From the NCBI GenBank assembly GCA_000433455.1, contig HF992487.1:1-48421 (forward strand): a stretch of DNA of 48,421 nt. The letters run 5' to 3'. This stretch comes from Mycoplasma sp. CAG:877 (GTDB taxonomy: Bacteria > Bacillota_I > Bacilli_A > RF39 > UBA660). Below are positions 22,471 through 30,241 of the stretch, one piece after another. The notes beneath the pieces are model-generated. The model was not told the DNA's origin. It did no database searches and saw only the letters and a list, made by a program, of their open reading frames with translations. The position numbers and the translations under genes are program-made. Numbering within the stretch: the stretch's first letter is position 1; every line of letters starts with the position of its first letter.

Positions 22471-23301
22471 CTATTTACTATTGCGACGACGTACTATGAA
22501 CTTGTCAGATTGTTTTTTCTTACGTGTCTTTAATCCAAGTGCAGGTTTACCCCATGGAGTCATTGGTGCTTTACGTCCTACTGGAGCACGTCCTTCACCA
22601 CCACCATGTGGATGGTCATTAGGGTTCATAACAGAACCACGAACTGTTGGTCTAATACCCATATGACGTTTACGTCCTGCTTTTCCGATTTTAACTAGTG
22701 AAGAGTCTTCATTACCAACTTCTCCAACTGTTGCCATACATGATTCTAATATTTTTCTTTGTTCTCCAGATGATAAACGAACCATTACATAGTTATCTTC
22801 ACGACCAAGTATTTGTGCAGATGTACCAGCACTTCTTGCTAGTTCTCCACCTTTTCCTGGACGAAGTTCAATGTTATGAATCATTGTACCTACTGGAATG
22901 TTAATTATTGGTAATGCATTACCAACTTTGATATCAGCATCTGCTCCTGCTACTACTGTCATACCAACAGTTAATCCTTTTGGAGCGATTATATATCTTT
23001 TTTCTCCATCTGCATAATTGATTAATGCAATATTTGCAGTTCTATTTGGATCGTATTCAATGCTTGCTACTGTTCCAGGTACGTTTAATTTGTTTCTCTT
23101 GAAATCAATGATACGATATTTTCTTTTAACACCGCCACCTTGATGACGAACTGTTATCTTACCTTGATTGTTACGTCCACTATTTTTCTTAATTGGAGTA
23201 ACAAGTGATTTCTCTGGTGTACTAGTTGTAATTTCATCATTAACTAGTGCAGTCATTTTTCTACGTCCTGGTGTAGTAGGTTTAAAAGTTCTGATTGCCA
23301 T
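22471..23301 (-). CDS. rplB: 50S ribosomal protein L2 (uL2)
   Basis: 276 aa. MAIRTFKPTTPGRRKMT, GGGVKRKYRIIDFKRNK, and the C-terminal GVVMNP-type segment (RGSVMNPNDHPHGGGEGRAP) with the His near the peptidyl-transferase centre are present. L2 supports subunit association and peptidyl transfer. Canonical size and position. Confidence 0.97.
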   Translation of the reverse strand: MAIRTFKPTTPGRRKMTALVNDEITTSTPEKSLVTPIKKNSGRNNQGKITVRHQGGGVKRKYRIIDFKRNKLNVPGTVASIEYDPNRTANIALINYADGEKRYIIAPKGLTVGMTVVAGADADIKVGNALPIINIPVGTMIHNIELRPGKGGELARSAGTSAQILGREDNYVMVRLSSGEQRKILESCMATVGEVGNEDSSLVKIGKAGRKRHMGIRPTVRGSVMNPNDHPHGGGEGRAPVGRKAPMTPWGKPALGLKTRKKKQSDKFIVRRRNSK

Positions 23302-23315
23302 AATTTTTCTCCTCC

Positions 23316-23600
23316 TTAACCAAGATCAATTGTTTGTCCTTCTGCAAGAGTAACAATTGCCTTCTTTGTACGATTTGTTAATCCTGTGTAACGACCAACT
23401 CTTCTTTTCTTAGGTTTTACATTCATTGTTCTTACTGATGTAACCTTTACTTTAAAGATTTTTTCAATTGCATCTTTAATTTCTAATTTTGTAGCATTTG
23501 GAGCAACTTTGAAAGTATATTTTCCTTCTGCTTTTGCAATTTGTGATTTTTCAGTAATAACTGGTGCTTTGATTATTTCTAAATACTTAGTGTCTTTCAT
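23316..23600 (-). CDS. rplW: 50S ribosomal protein L23 (uL23)
   Basis: 94 aa. IIKAPVITEKSQIAKAEGKY, TKLEIKDAIEKIFKVKVTSV and MNVKPKKRRVGRYTGLTNRT are L23, the docking site for trigger factor, SRP and SecYEG at the exit tunnel. Its start overlaps the rplD stop by one base. Confidence 0.97.
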   Translation of the reverse strand: MKDTKYLEIIKAPVITEKSQIAKAEGKYTFKVAPNATKLEIKDAIEKIFKVKVTSVRTMNVKPKKRRVGRYTGLTNRTKKAIVTLAEGQTIDLG

Positions 23601-24226
23601 TATTTAAGCACCTCCTCAACTGTTTTTAATGCTTCTTCTGTAATTACCATAACGTCTGTGCTAACCACGTCTAATACATTGATTTCTTCAGCTGCTATTA
23701 ATACAACGTTTTGTAAGTTTCTAGAAGCTAAGATTAAGTTGTCATCAAATTCTTTAACAACTAGTAATACTTTTTTATCAGCAACTTTTAATGCTTCTAA
23801 TAAACTAAGCATTTCTTTTGTTTTTGGAGTTGATAAACTGATGTTTTCAACAACCATGATTGCTTTTTCTAAAGCCTTATCACTTAATGCTGATTTTAAA
23901 GCTAATCTTCTTTCTTTTCTGTTTTGTTTTTTACTATAATCTCTAGGTACTGGAGTTCCATAATTTCCTCCACCTACCCATTGAACAGCTCTAATTGAAC
24001 CTTGACGAGCACGTCCTGTTCCTTTTTGTCTCCATGGTTTTCTTCCTCCACCAGAAACTTCTGAGCGGTTTTTAGTTTTATGTGTTCCTTGTCTTAAAGA
24101 TGCCATTGTTAAGATGATTGCATCGTTTAAAACAGCTTTGTTTGGGGTAATTCCAAATATTTCTTCGTTTAAATTAATGTCCTTTACTTTTTCACCTTTT
24201 AGATTTAAAAGTTCTACTTTTTTCAT
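23600..24226 (-). CDS. rplD: 50S ribosomal protein L4 (uL4)
   Basis: 208 aa. RQGTHKTKNRSEVSGGGRKP, WRQKGTGRARQGSIRAVQWV and GGNYGTPVPRDYSKKQNRK form the tunnel loop and core. In some bacteria L4 represses the S10 operon through its leader; whether it does so here is unknown. A 66-nt gap with a dyad precedes it, longer than other gaps in this block. Confidence 0.97.
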   Translation of the reverse strand: MKKVELLNLKGEKVKDINLNEEIFGITPNKAVLNDAIILTMASLRQGTHKTKNRSEVSGGGRKPWRQKGTGRARQGSIRAVQWVGGGNYGTPVPRDYSKKQNRKERRLALKSALSDKALEKAIMVVENISLSTPKTKEMLSLLEALKVADKKVLLVVKEFDDNLILASRNLQNVVLIAAEEINVLDVVSTDVMVITEEALKTVEEVLK

Positions 24227-24241
24227 CTACGATTCCTCCTT

Positions 24242-24290
24242 TCATCACTTATATTATTGAATTTTCTTTCTTTATTATATAGCGTGATGA
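24242..24290 (-). repeat. Inverted repeat filling the rplC-rplD gap
   Basis: Arms TCATCAC (24242-24248) and GTGATGA (24284-24290) are perfectly complementary and enclose an AT-rich 35-nt loop. The element lies between the rplC stop and the rplD ribosome-binding site. It is not followed by a T-run on the transcribed strand, so it is not an ordinary terminator; it may be an RNA processing or regulatory stem. Confidence 0.45.
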
Positions 24291-24292
24291 TT

Positions 24293-25027
24293 TTATTCAG
24301 CTGATGTTTCTGTATTTTCTTCAGTTACTGTTTCTTCAACAACTTCTTCTACAGTTACTGGTGCAGCATAAGTTATTAAGTCAGCAGCTGCTAATTTAAC
24401 ATTAGGTTTCTTTACTGCAGTACGAATCATAACAAATGATTTCTTTGGACCTGGAACATTACCTTTAACTAAAATTACATTGTTTTCAGTATCTACTGAA
24501 ATTACCTCTAAGTTTTGAACTGTTCTTTGAACATTACCCATTTGTCCAGGCATCTTCTTACCTTTTAATACGTGCATTGGTAATAATGTACCTAGTGAAC
24601 CAACACCTCTATGGTATTGAGAACCGTGTCCCATTGGACCTCTTGTTTGGTTATAACGTTTAATAACGCCTTGGAAACCTTTACCTTTACTTGTTCCTGT
24701 AACATCAACCATTTCCCCAGCTTCAAAAACGTCAACGTTAACTGTTTGTCCTAATGTATAGTCATTAACGTTTACTCCTCTAATTTCTTTTAAGAAGCGC
24801 TTAGGTGTTGTGTTAGCTTTGTTTGTATGACCCATTTTTGGTTTGTTGCTTAAGTTTTCTCTTACAGTATCTGTTGCAAGTTGAATAGCATCATAACCAT
24901 CTTTTTCAACTGTTTTGATTTGAGTAACTACATTTGGTTCTACTTCAATAACAGTAACCGGAATTAATTTACCATCTTTAGTAAATGTTTGAGTCATTCC
25001 GATTTTTTTACCTAAGATTCCTTTCAT
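24293..25027 (-). CDS. rplC: 50S ribosomal protein L3 (uL3)
   Basis: 244 aa from ATG 25027, 8 nt after AGGAGG; the in-frame GTG one codon earlier is less likely. MKGILGKKIGMTQTFTKDGK, GHTNKANTTPKRFLKEIRG, GTSKGKGFQGVIKRYNQTRG and GQMGNVQRTVQNLEV are L3. The tail after ~215 (VEEVVEETVTEENTETSAE) is an acidic low-complexity extension not found in most L3 proteins, complementing the basic tail of L17 in this genome. Confidence 0.96.
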   Translation of the reverse strand: MKGILGKKIGMTQTFTKDGKLIPVTVIEVEPNVVTQIKTVEKDGYDAIQLATDTVRENLSNKPKMGHTNKANTTPKRFLKEIRGVNVNDYTLGQTVNVDVFEAGEMVDVTGTSKGKGFQGVIKRYNQTRGPMGHGSQYHRGVGSLGTLLPMHVLKGKKMPGQMGNVQRTVQNLEVISVDTENNVILVKGNVPGPKKSFVMIRTAVKKPNVKLAAADLITYAAPVTVEEVVEETVTEENTETSAE

Positions 25028-25042
25028 CACTATTTCCTCCTA

Positions 25043-25354
25043 TTATTTTGTTGTGATTTGAATATCTACTCCGCTTGGTAAATCTAAATGAGCTAATGCC
25101 TCAATAGTTTCCTTGCTAGGATTCTTGATATCAATAAGTCTTTTGTGTGTACGTCTTTCGAATTGTTCACGTGAATCCTTGTATTTGTGTACAGCACGTA
25201 AAATTGTAACTTTTTCAATTTCAGTTGGTAGTGGTACTGGACCAGAAATTACTCCGCCTGATCTTTTAGCAGTTTCAACAATTTTCTTAGCAGCATTATC
25301 AAGTACTCTGTGATCGTACGCTTTAATTCTGATGCGAATTTTTTCTGTTGACAT
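25043..25354 (-). CDS. rpsJ: 30S ribosomal protein S10 (uS10)
   Basis: 103 aa. IRIRIKAYDHRVLDNAAKKI, SGGVISGPVPLPTEIEKVTI and FERRTHKRLIDIKNPSKETI are S10, also the NusE antitermination factor. First gene of the long ribosomal block, preceded by a structured leader and a strong promoter. It is followed 15 nt later by rplC. Confidence 0.97.
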   Translation of the reverse strand: MSTEKIRIRIKAYDHRVLDNAAKKIVETAKRSGGVISGPVPLPTEIEKVTILRAVHKYKDSREQFERRTHKRLIDIKNPSKETIEALAHLDLPSGVDIQITTK

Positions 25355-25471
25355 TTTAAATCCTCCCTTCGCCTATATCTAGTATAGACTTGCTCCGTGC
25401 AAATAACCCGATAACCAATTAACAACTTAACCTGGTGTATCAGCAACCTCGCACATCTAAGCAGTCACACA
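25355..25471 (-). ncRNA. S10 operon leader RNA
   Basis: About 117 nt between the expected transcription start and rpsJ. It contains GCGAGGTTGCTGATACACC and, 40 nt on, GCACGGAGCAAGTC; TTGCT and AGCAA can pair across an inner AT-rich arm. These blocks resemble, from memory, the conserved leader ahead of rpsJ in Bacilli. Role inferred: control of the S10 operon. A GGGAGG ribosome-binding site lies at its 3' end. Confidence 0.6.
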
Positions 25472-25477
25472 TGGTTA

Positions 25478-25506
25478 ATTATAACAGGTGTCTTATTTAT
25501 TTGCAA
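25478..25506 (-). promoter_or_regulatory. Promoter of the S10-spc-alpha block
   Basis: TTGCAA (25506-25501), 17-nt spacer, perfect TATAAT (25483-25478) on the minus strand. It is the only strong promoter seen upstream of the ~14-kb ribosomal run. Confidence 0.88.
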
Positions 25507-25539
25507 GTGTTTTTTCAATAATTTTGTTATTTTACAAGG

Positions 25540-25579
25540 AAAAAAGAGCACATTTATGATTTTTTGTCTAAACGTACTC
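25540..25579 (-). terminator. Terminator at the end of dinB
   Basis: Stem GAGTAC / GTGCTC (one G-T pair) with a long loop, followed by T6 on the minus strand. The 5' arm lies within the last dinB codons. Confidence 0.5.
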
Positions 25580-26783
25580 TTTCCTTTTTATTATTTGTTA
25601 TCAATTTTATAGAGGCTGGTGCTATTAAAGATTTACCAAATTTAGCATTAATTTTGTCAAGTGTTTCTTGGATTTCATCTGTTTCATCAGGTTTTTCCTC
25701 TTCGAATAAAGATAATTGGTAGTCATTATTGGTAGTTAAATCAGCAAGACGTAGACCAATTAGTCTTATTTTATCGTCTTTGTAACTTTTTCTAAATATT
25801 TCTAAGGCTAGTTTATAGATGTCTTTTATATTGTTGCTGGGCCTTTTTAATTTTTCTTGTGCAGAATAATTTTCAAAATCACTATTTTTATAGAAGACGG
25901 CTACAGTTGTTGCAAATTGTTTCTGTTTTCGTAAGTCCCTGGTCGTAGTTTCTACAAAGGTTAGAATCATTTCAGCTAATTTGTCTTCATTATTACAGTC
26001 ATATGGAAGGGTTTCTGAAATACTAACACTTTTAGTTTTGGGATTTCTTTTAGCGACTTTTGAATAGTCTATTCCATAAGCAGCATTATGTAAATACTCA
26101 GCTTGACTTTTAAAATAGCGGGTTAGGAGTTTTAAATCTGTTTTGGCTAGTTGTTCAACGGTATAGATGTTTAGTTTATTTAGAGTTTCTTTGGTACTTT
26201 TGCCGACCATTAATAAATCACCAACATCTAGTGGCCAGAGTTTTTGAACAATTTCGTTTTTTAGTAGAGTGTGAACTTTATCAGGCTTTTCGAAGTCTGA
26301 TGCCATTTTAGCACAAAGTTTATTATTACCAATTCCGATATTTACGGTATAGCCAAATCTTTTCTTTATATCATCCTTTATATAATAGGCAAGTTTTTGA
26401 TAGTCTTTATATAGGTAGTTTGTTCCAGTCATATCCATGAAGCACTCGTCGATAGAGAATTGTTCCATAGTTGGTGAGTACTGTAATAAATATGTGAATA
26501 GTTCTTTGGACTTTTCACTATACCATTTATAGTCTGGAGCAAATACTTTTAGTGAAGGGCATTTTTTTCGTGCTTGATATAGAGTTTCTGCTGTTACAAT
26601 ATGGTATTTTTTGGCAATTGGAGACTTAGCTAGTACAATTCCTCTTCGTTCTTTTTCTTCACCAGCAATGACTGATGGTATTTTTCGGATATCTTCTTTA
26701 TAGCCTTCTTTTAGTAGTTTAACGGCAGTCCATGATAAAAAAGCATTATTAACATCTATGTGGAAAACAATTCTTTCATTCAT
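25554..26783 (-). CDS. dinB: Y-family DNA polymerase (Pol IV/UmuC-like)
   Basis: 409 aa translesion polymerase. HIDVNNAFLSW carries the first catalytic Asp (D10) and SIDECFMD the second (D112, E113). Fingers/palm motifs GIVLAKSPIAKKYHI and GIGNNKLCAKMASDFEKP follow; the little-finger domain lies after ~240. A beta-clamp motif QLSLFEE sits near the C-terminus. The catalytic segment VNNAFLSW matches the Gram-positive DinB/UmuC-like branch rather than E. coli DinB. A sigma-A promoter is present upstream; no SOS box was found. Unlinked to uvrA/uvrB, which lie 16-20 kb away. Confidence 0.93.
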   Translation of the reverse strand: MNERIVFHIDVNNAFLSWTAVKLLKEGYKEDIRKIPSVIAGEEKERRGIVLAKSPIAKKYHIVTAETLYQARKKCPSLKVFAPDYKWYSEKSKELFTYLLQYSPTMEQFSIDECFMDMTGTNYLYKDYQKLAYYIKDDIKKRFGYTVNIGIGNNKLCAKMASDFEKPDKVHTLLKNEIVQKLWPLDVGDLLMVGKSTKETLNKLNIYTVEQLAKTDLKLLTRYFKSQAEYLHNAAYGIDYSKVAKRNPKTKSVSISETLPYDCNNEDKLAEMILTFVETTTRDLRKQKQFATTVAVFYKNSDFENYSAQEKLKRPSNNIKDIYKLALEIFRKSYKDDKIRLIGLRLADLTTNNDYQLSLFEEEKPDETDEIQETLDKINAKFGKSLIAPASIKLITNNKKERVRLDKKS

Positions 26784-26804
26784 AATATCCCTCCGTTTGT
26801 TTAT

Positions 26805-26833
26805 ATTATAGAACGTTTTTTCGATTTATTCAA
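26805..26833 (-). promoter_or_regulatory. Promoter of dinB
   Basis: TTGAAT (26833-26828), 17 nt, TATAAT (26810-26805). No LexA/DinR-type GAAC-N4-GTTC is recognisable next to it. Confidence 0.75.
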
Positions 26834-26917
26834 TTGGTGTTTTTGCTACCTATGTATAACTTTGGTTTACATATTTTTTAACTGTTTTAGTACATACTAA
26901 ATTTAGTTGGTGATATT

Positions 26918-27169
26918 ATGAATAAATATGAAGTAAACATTTATGATCAAATAGCACGTAATATTAAAAAATATCGACATGAAGCTGGCATTACTCAGGC
27001 AGTACTAGCTGAACGAGTTGGTGTTTCTCACGAGTTTATTAGAAGAATAGAATCTAAAAAAGGTGCTAAGACTTTTTCTGTTGATACTATTTGGAAAATA
27101 TCTTTAGCACTAAATATAGAGGTTGGTAAACTTTTTGAAATTGATATTGACGAGGTTGTTAATTCATAA
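26918..27169 (+). CDS. Small XRE-family helix-turn-helix regulator
   Basis: 83 aa, essentially one HTH_3 domain: YDQIARNIKKYRHEAG, then GITQAVLAERVGVSHEFIRR as the helix-turn-helix, and VDTIWKISLALNIEVGKLFE. No effector domain is seen, so it may be a stand-alone repressor of the SinR/Xre type. GGTGAT lies 5 nt before ATG 26918. It is divergent from dinB and convergent with gpmA, separated by a strong two-way terminator; its targets cannot be told. Confidence 0.88.
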   Translation: MNKYEVNIYDQIARNIKKYRHEAGITQAVLAERVGVSHEFIRRIESKKGAKTFSVDTIWKISLALNIEVGKLFEIDIDEVVNS

Positions 27170-27173
27170 AAAG

Positions 27174-27212
27174 AAATAGTAGGTAAGAATTCAAGTTACC
27201 TACTATTTTTTT
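27174..27212. terminator. Bidirectional terminator between the XRE gene and gpmA
   Basis: Perfect 13-bp stem AAATAGTAGGTAA / TTACCTACTATTT with a 9-nt loop and T-tracts both ways. Confidence 0.92.
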
Positions 27213-27911
27213 CTATTTTGTTTTCTTTAAATAATAATGTCTTATTGGCTTTAGATTTTCATCTAATTCGTAACATATTGGATTACCGGTTTCTATCTCT
27301 AGTTGCATTATTTCTTCATTAGACATATTATCTAAGTATTTAATTAAACCTCTTAAACTATTTCCATGAGCAACTATTATGACTTTCTTATTTTCTAGAA
27401 GGTCTTTTTTTATGTCACTATTCCAATATTTAATAACTCTTTCAATTGTATCTATTAAATTTTCTGTCGTTGGGATGTCTTCTTTTGCTAAATCCTTGTA
27501 TTTTGAATCATTTCCTGGATAACGTTCATCAGTTATTTCTAAAGCCGGTGGTCGTACATCAGCACTACGTCTCCATAGACGAACTTGTTCTTCACCATAT
27601 TTTTTTCTAGTATCATCTTTATTAAGACCTTGTAGAGCACCATAGTGTCTTTCATTTAGACGCCAACTATATTTTATTGGAATATTTTTTTCACCTAACT
27701 CCTCTAAAATATAAGTTAGAGTATCGTTGGCTCTTTTTAAATAAGATGTATAAGCAATGTCAAAAGTGTAGCCTAAGTCTTTTAGTACTTGACCTGCTTC
27801 TTTTGCTTCTTTTATACCTTGTTCAGATAAACCGACATCAGTCCAGCCTGTAAATCTATTTTCTAGATTCCAAATGCTTTGTCCATGTCTTACTAATACT
27901 AATTTTATCAT
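27213..27911 (-). CDS. gpmA: 2,3-bisphosphoglycerate-dependent phosphoglycerate mutase
   Basis: 232 aa. LVRHGQSIWNLENRFTGWTD with catalytic His9, LNERHYGALQGLNK with Glu87, and VAHGNSLRGLIKYLD with His182 are all intact. It interconverts 3- and 2-phosphoglycerate in glycolysis, with a phospho-His intermediate. The gene follows the DUF4143 gene by 36 nt containing a hairpin between a GAAAGG site and the start codon (see 27921-27945), an unusual start region. Other glycolysis genes in the window (gap, pgk, tpiA) lie 3-9 kb upstream. Confidence 0.96.
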   Translation of the reverse strand: MIKLVLVRHGQSIWNLENRFTGWTDVGLSEQGIKEAKEAGQVLKDLGYTFDIAYTSYLKRANDTLTYILEELGEKNIPIKYSWRLNERHYGALQGLNKDDTRKKYGEEQVRLWRRSADVRPPALEITDERYPGNDSKYKDLAKEDIPTTENLIDTIERVIKYWNSDIKKDLLENKKVIIVAHGNSLRGLIKYLDNMSNEEIMQLEIETGNPICYELDENLKPIRHYYLKKTK

Positions 27912-27920
27912 TTTTCACAT

Positions 27921-27945
27921 AATCAATTTTTTATTGATTCCTTTC
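27921..27945 (-). promoter_or_regulatory. gpmA start region with a hairpin between ribosome-binding site and ATG
   Basis: GAAAGG (27945-27940) is immediately followed by the perfect hairpin AATCAAT / ATTGATT (27939-27921, 5-nt loop), then ATGTGAAAA and the gpmA ATG at 27911. Linear spacing is 28 nt, but folding would reduce it to ~9 nt. Alternatively the hairpin is a weak T-less terminator of the DUF4143 gene. Confidence 0.4.
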
Positions 27946-27947
27946 TT

Positions 27948-29225
27948 TTAGATTTTTTGATCATTTAGACAGAATACAGCATATACAGGGATGTATCTAA
28001 CTTCTTTCTTTGTTGAAAAGTTGTTTTCTGTTATACGATAAGCCTGTTGAGTAATAAATTTTTTTATAAATACTGAAAGAGATTTAGCTTTAGACATACT
28101 TTTTGTTGCAATTTCGATTGGGATTATTTGCCCCATTCTATTTTGAATAACAAAGTTTACTTCGGCTTTTCCTTCAGACTGATAATAATATAGTGAATAT
28201 CCTGCTTCTACTAATGTTTTAGCGATGTGATTTTCATATAATGTTTCTTTTATTTTTTCATCTGTTGCGAATTGTTTTAAGTTTAAATGTAACATTGTAA
28301 ATAGCAAACCATCATCTGGTAAGTATAGTTTAAAACTGTCTTTCTCACGGCAACTACTTAGTGGAGATTTTACATTCTTTATCTTGTAACTACGATAGGC
28401 TAATTGATTGTTAACGAGGTAGTTTATAGCTGAGTCGTACTCTTTTGCTCTTTTTCCTGCACCCATACAACCATATTGGAACTTTTTATTATCTTTACGT
28501 AATTGTGAAGGAATAGAGTTCAATACTTCTATACCTCTAGGAATGTCGATTAGTATTTTATTTAAACTTATTTCTTTTTTATAAATATCTATTATTTTTT
28601 GTTTAATAGCATCTATTTCGTATGGTGACTTACCATCTAGTTCGGCTTGAACTACTTCTGGTAGGCCTCCTGTTATTAGATATTCATGAAATAAATCTAA
28701 GGCTACTTTGTGGAATGGACATACTTTATGTTTTGTAAAAGACTCTCTTATTAATGAAGATAAAGCTTTTTCATCTTTAGCCCAACAATACTCTTCAAAA
28801 TCCATTTCATTCATGCCTTTAAACTGAAGCTCTTCACCCTTAAACTCATTTAATCTTTCTTTACGAGATGTAATAGCGATTATATGATATTTACTACGTT
28901 CACTACCAAATAGTTTTAAAGATTTGACTATTTCTATACTGTCTAAATTATCTAAGACAATCAATGTATCCTCTTTTAGAATTGTTTCACCAGATAATAG
29001 TGATAAATTTAAAATTATTTTTTCTGTATTTTTTTCTCTTGAAAAAAGATCAATAAGTTCTAGATTGTTTTCTGTATTGAAGTATACAGTATTTTTATAT
29101 TCTTTCTTAGCAAAATTTAATACAGTGAAAGTTTTACCTACTTGCTTAGGACCATACAATATTAGAGGTTTCCTAATCAAATCTTTTTGCCATTTTTCAA
29201 AAAATGCTTCTATTTTACGTTCCAT
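27948..29225 (-). CDS. AAA-type ATP-binding protein with DUF4143 domain
   Basis: 425 aa. The N-terminal P-loop ATPase (Walker A YGPKQVGKTF, 24-33; Walker B-like LIVLDNLD, with Asn where related proteins have Glu) is joined to a C-terminal DUF4143 region. In this family the C-terminus has a PD-(D/E)XK-like core, usually E-V-D-F and E-V-K; here it reads GKAEVNFVIQ and IPIEIATKS, so Asp is Asn and Lys is Ala, suggesting an inactive nuclease fold. Function of the family is unsettled (often scattered, strain-variable). Located between gpmA and spo0A. Confidence 0.85.
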   Translation of the reverse strand: MERKIEAFFEKWQKDLIRKPLILYGPKQVGKTFTVLNFAKKEYKNTVYFNTENNLELIDLFSREKNTEKIILNLSLLSGETILKEDTLIVLDNLDSIEIVKSLKLFGSERSKYHIIAITSRKERLNEFKGEELQFKGMNEMDFEEYCWAKDEKALSSLIRESFTKHKVCPFHKVALDLFHEYLITGGLPEVVQAELDGKSPYEIDAIKQKIIDIYKKEISLNKILIDIPRGIEVLNSIPSQLRKDNKKFQYGCMGAGKRAKEYDSAINYLVNNQLAYRSYKIKNVKSPLSSCREKDSFKLYLPDDGLLFTMLHLNLKQFATDEKIKETLYENHIAKTLVEAGYSLYYYQSEGKAEVNFVIQNRMGQIIPIEIATKSMSKAKSLSVFIKKFITQQAYRITENNFSTKKEVRYIPVYAVFCLNDQKI

Positions 29226-29341
29226 AAATTGTTACCTCCATACATATTTTCTAAATTAAGTATACTTTTTTATTATGACATAGTCAAGGGTATTGAAAAA
29301 GATTTTATATATTAATTATAGAGTTATTATTATGAATATTT

Positions 29342-29369
29342 TCAAAAGAAAAAGACTTTGAAAAGTCTT
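29342..29369 (-). terminator. Terminator of spo0A
   Basis: Stem AAGACTT / AAGTCTT with a 4-nt loop, then TTTTCTTTTG on the minus strand; overlaps the spo0A stop. Confidence 0.75.
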
Positions 29370-30177
29370 AATTATTAACTGTATTTTTATTAAACTCTAA
29401 ACGTAATTTATCGGCTACAGTAACAATAAATTCAGAGTTTGTCGGGTTTGCTTTTTTAATATCATCAGAGTTTGTCGGTTTTGCTTTATCAATATCAACA
29501 CTATGTCCAAAAATTTCTTCCATTAATTGCCAATTGCCTCTATTCCAACTAACTTCAATTGCATGTCTTATTGCTCGTTCTACTCTTGAAACTGTTGTAT
29601 TATACTTTTTGGCAATTTCAGGATACAGTTCTTTAGTTATACCACCTACAAGTTCTGGTCTTTCATAGACTAGTGTTATACCCTCTCTTATGTATTGATA
29701 TCCTTTTATATGTGATGGAACACCTAATTCATGCAGAGTTGTTGTTATAGACTTTTGTAAGTTGTTATGATATATGTCTAAATTGCGTCCTTCTAATTTT
29801 ACTCCTTCACGTAACTCTGTAATTCTTTTCTCCAAATCAATTAGTTCAAATGGTTTTAAAATGAAATAACTAACTCCCATTTCAGATACTTTTCTAATCA
29901 TATCCTGTGTATTATATGAAGTTAAGATTATTACATCTTTATCTATGCCTTTTTTCTTCATATATTCTAGTACGGCAACTCCATCTTTATTTGGCATTAT
30001 CAAATCCAAAAGTACAATATCATATTCATCTTTCTTTTTATCAACCAAGAGTATACCTTCTGCTCCATCATAAGCAGTTAAAGTAACCTTAATATCTGCA
30101 CTATCATTAAAATATTCCTTAATCATTTCAACTAGGTTTCTGTTGTCGTCAATGATTAATAAACGTGTTTTCTCCAT
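29368..30177 (-). CDS. spo0A: Sporulation master response regulator Spo0A
   Basis: 269 aa from ATG 30177 (GGAG 5 nt upstream; five earlier in-frame residues are not favoured). The receiver domain has D10/D11 (IIDDN), phospho-acceptor D58 (LLDLIMP) and the switch Lys in FILKPFE. The effector domain is the unmistakable Spo0A type: LYPEIAKKYNTTVSRVERAI and RHAIEVSWNRGN. The conserved C-terminal motif KAKPTNSEFI is present twice in tandem (DIDKAKPTNSD-DIKKANPTNSE), from an exact 33-bp duplication, followed by the normal VADKLRLEF end. Role by family: phosphorelay-driven control of entry into sporulation and transition genes. Putative 0A boxes lie upstream. Confidence 0.95.
   Translation of the reverse strand: MEKTRLLIIDDNRNLVEMIKEYFNDSADIKVTLTAYDGAEGILLVDKKKDEYDIVLLDLIMPNKDGVAVLEYMKKKGIDKDVIILTSYNTQDMIRKVSEMGVSYFILKPFELIDLEKRITELREGVKLEGRNLDIYHNNLQKSITTTLHELGVPSHIKGYQYIREGITLVYERPELVGGITKELYPEIAKKYNTTVSRVERAIRHAIEVSWNRGNWQLMEEIFGHSVDIDKAKPTNSDDIKKANPTNSEFIVTVADKLRLEFNKNTVNN
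29432..29497 (-). repeat. 33-bp tandem duplication within spo0A
   Basis: Copies 29432-29464 and 29465-29497 are 30 of 33 bases identical and abut directly. Each encodes 11 residues of the KPTNSE motif, in frame. The three differences show the duplication is not brand new and argue against an assembly slip. Confidence 0.9.
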
Positions 30178-30224
30178 CTTTTCTCCTCTCATATACTACC
30201 ACGCATTTTAATTATATAACATAC

Positions 30225-30232
30225 TTCGATAA
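30225..30232 (-). promoter_or_regulatory. 0A-box-like site upstream of spo0A
   Basis: TTATCGAA on the minus strand, one mismatch from the TTGTCGAA core of the Spo0A box. It sits between a TATAAT (30216-30211) and a poor -35 (TATCAA, 30239-30234) in the likely spo0A promoter. Confidence 0.4.
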
Positions 30233-30241
30233 ATTGATAGA

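Noticed and set aside
25249..25446. A 65-codon open frame across the S10 leader and rpsJ start
   Set aside because: It overlaps rpsJ in another frame, contains the leader RNA blocks and has no start signal.
26805..26833. An SOS/LexA box for dinB
   Set aside because: GAAC occurs near the -10 on one strand, but the matching GTTC at the right spacing is missing.
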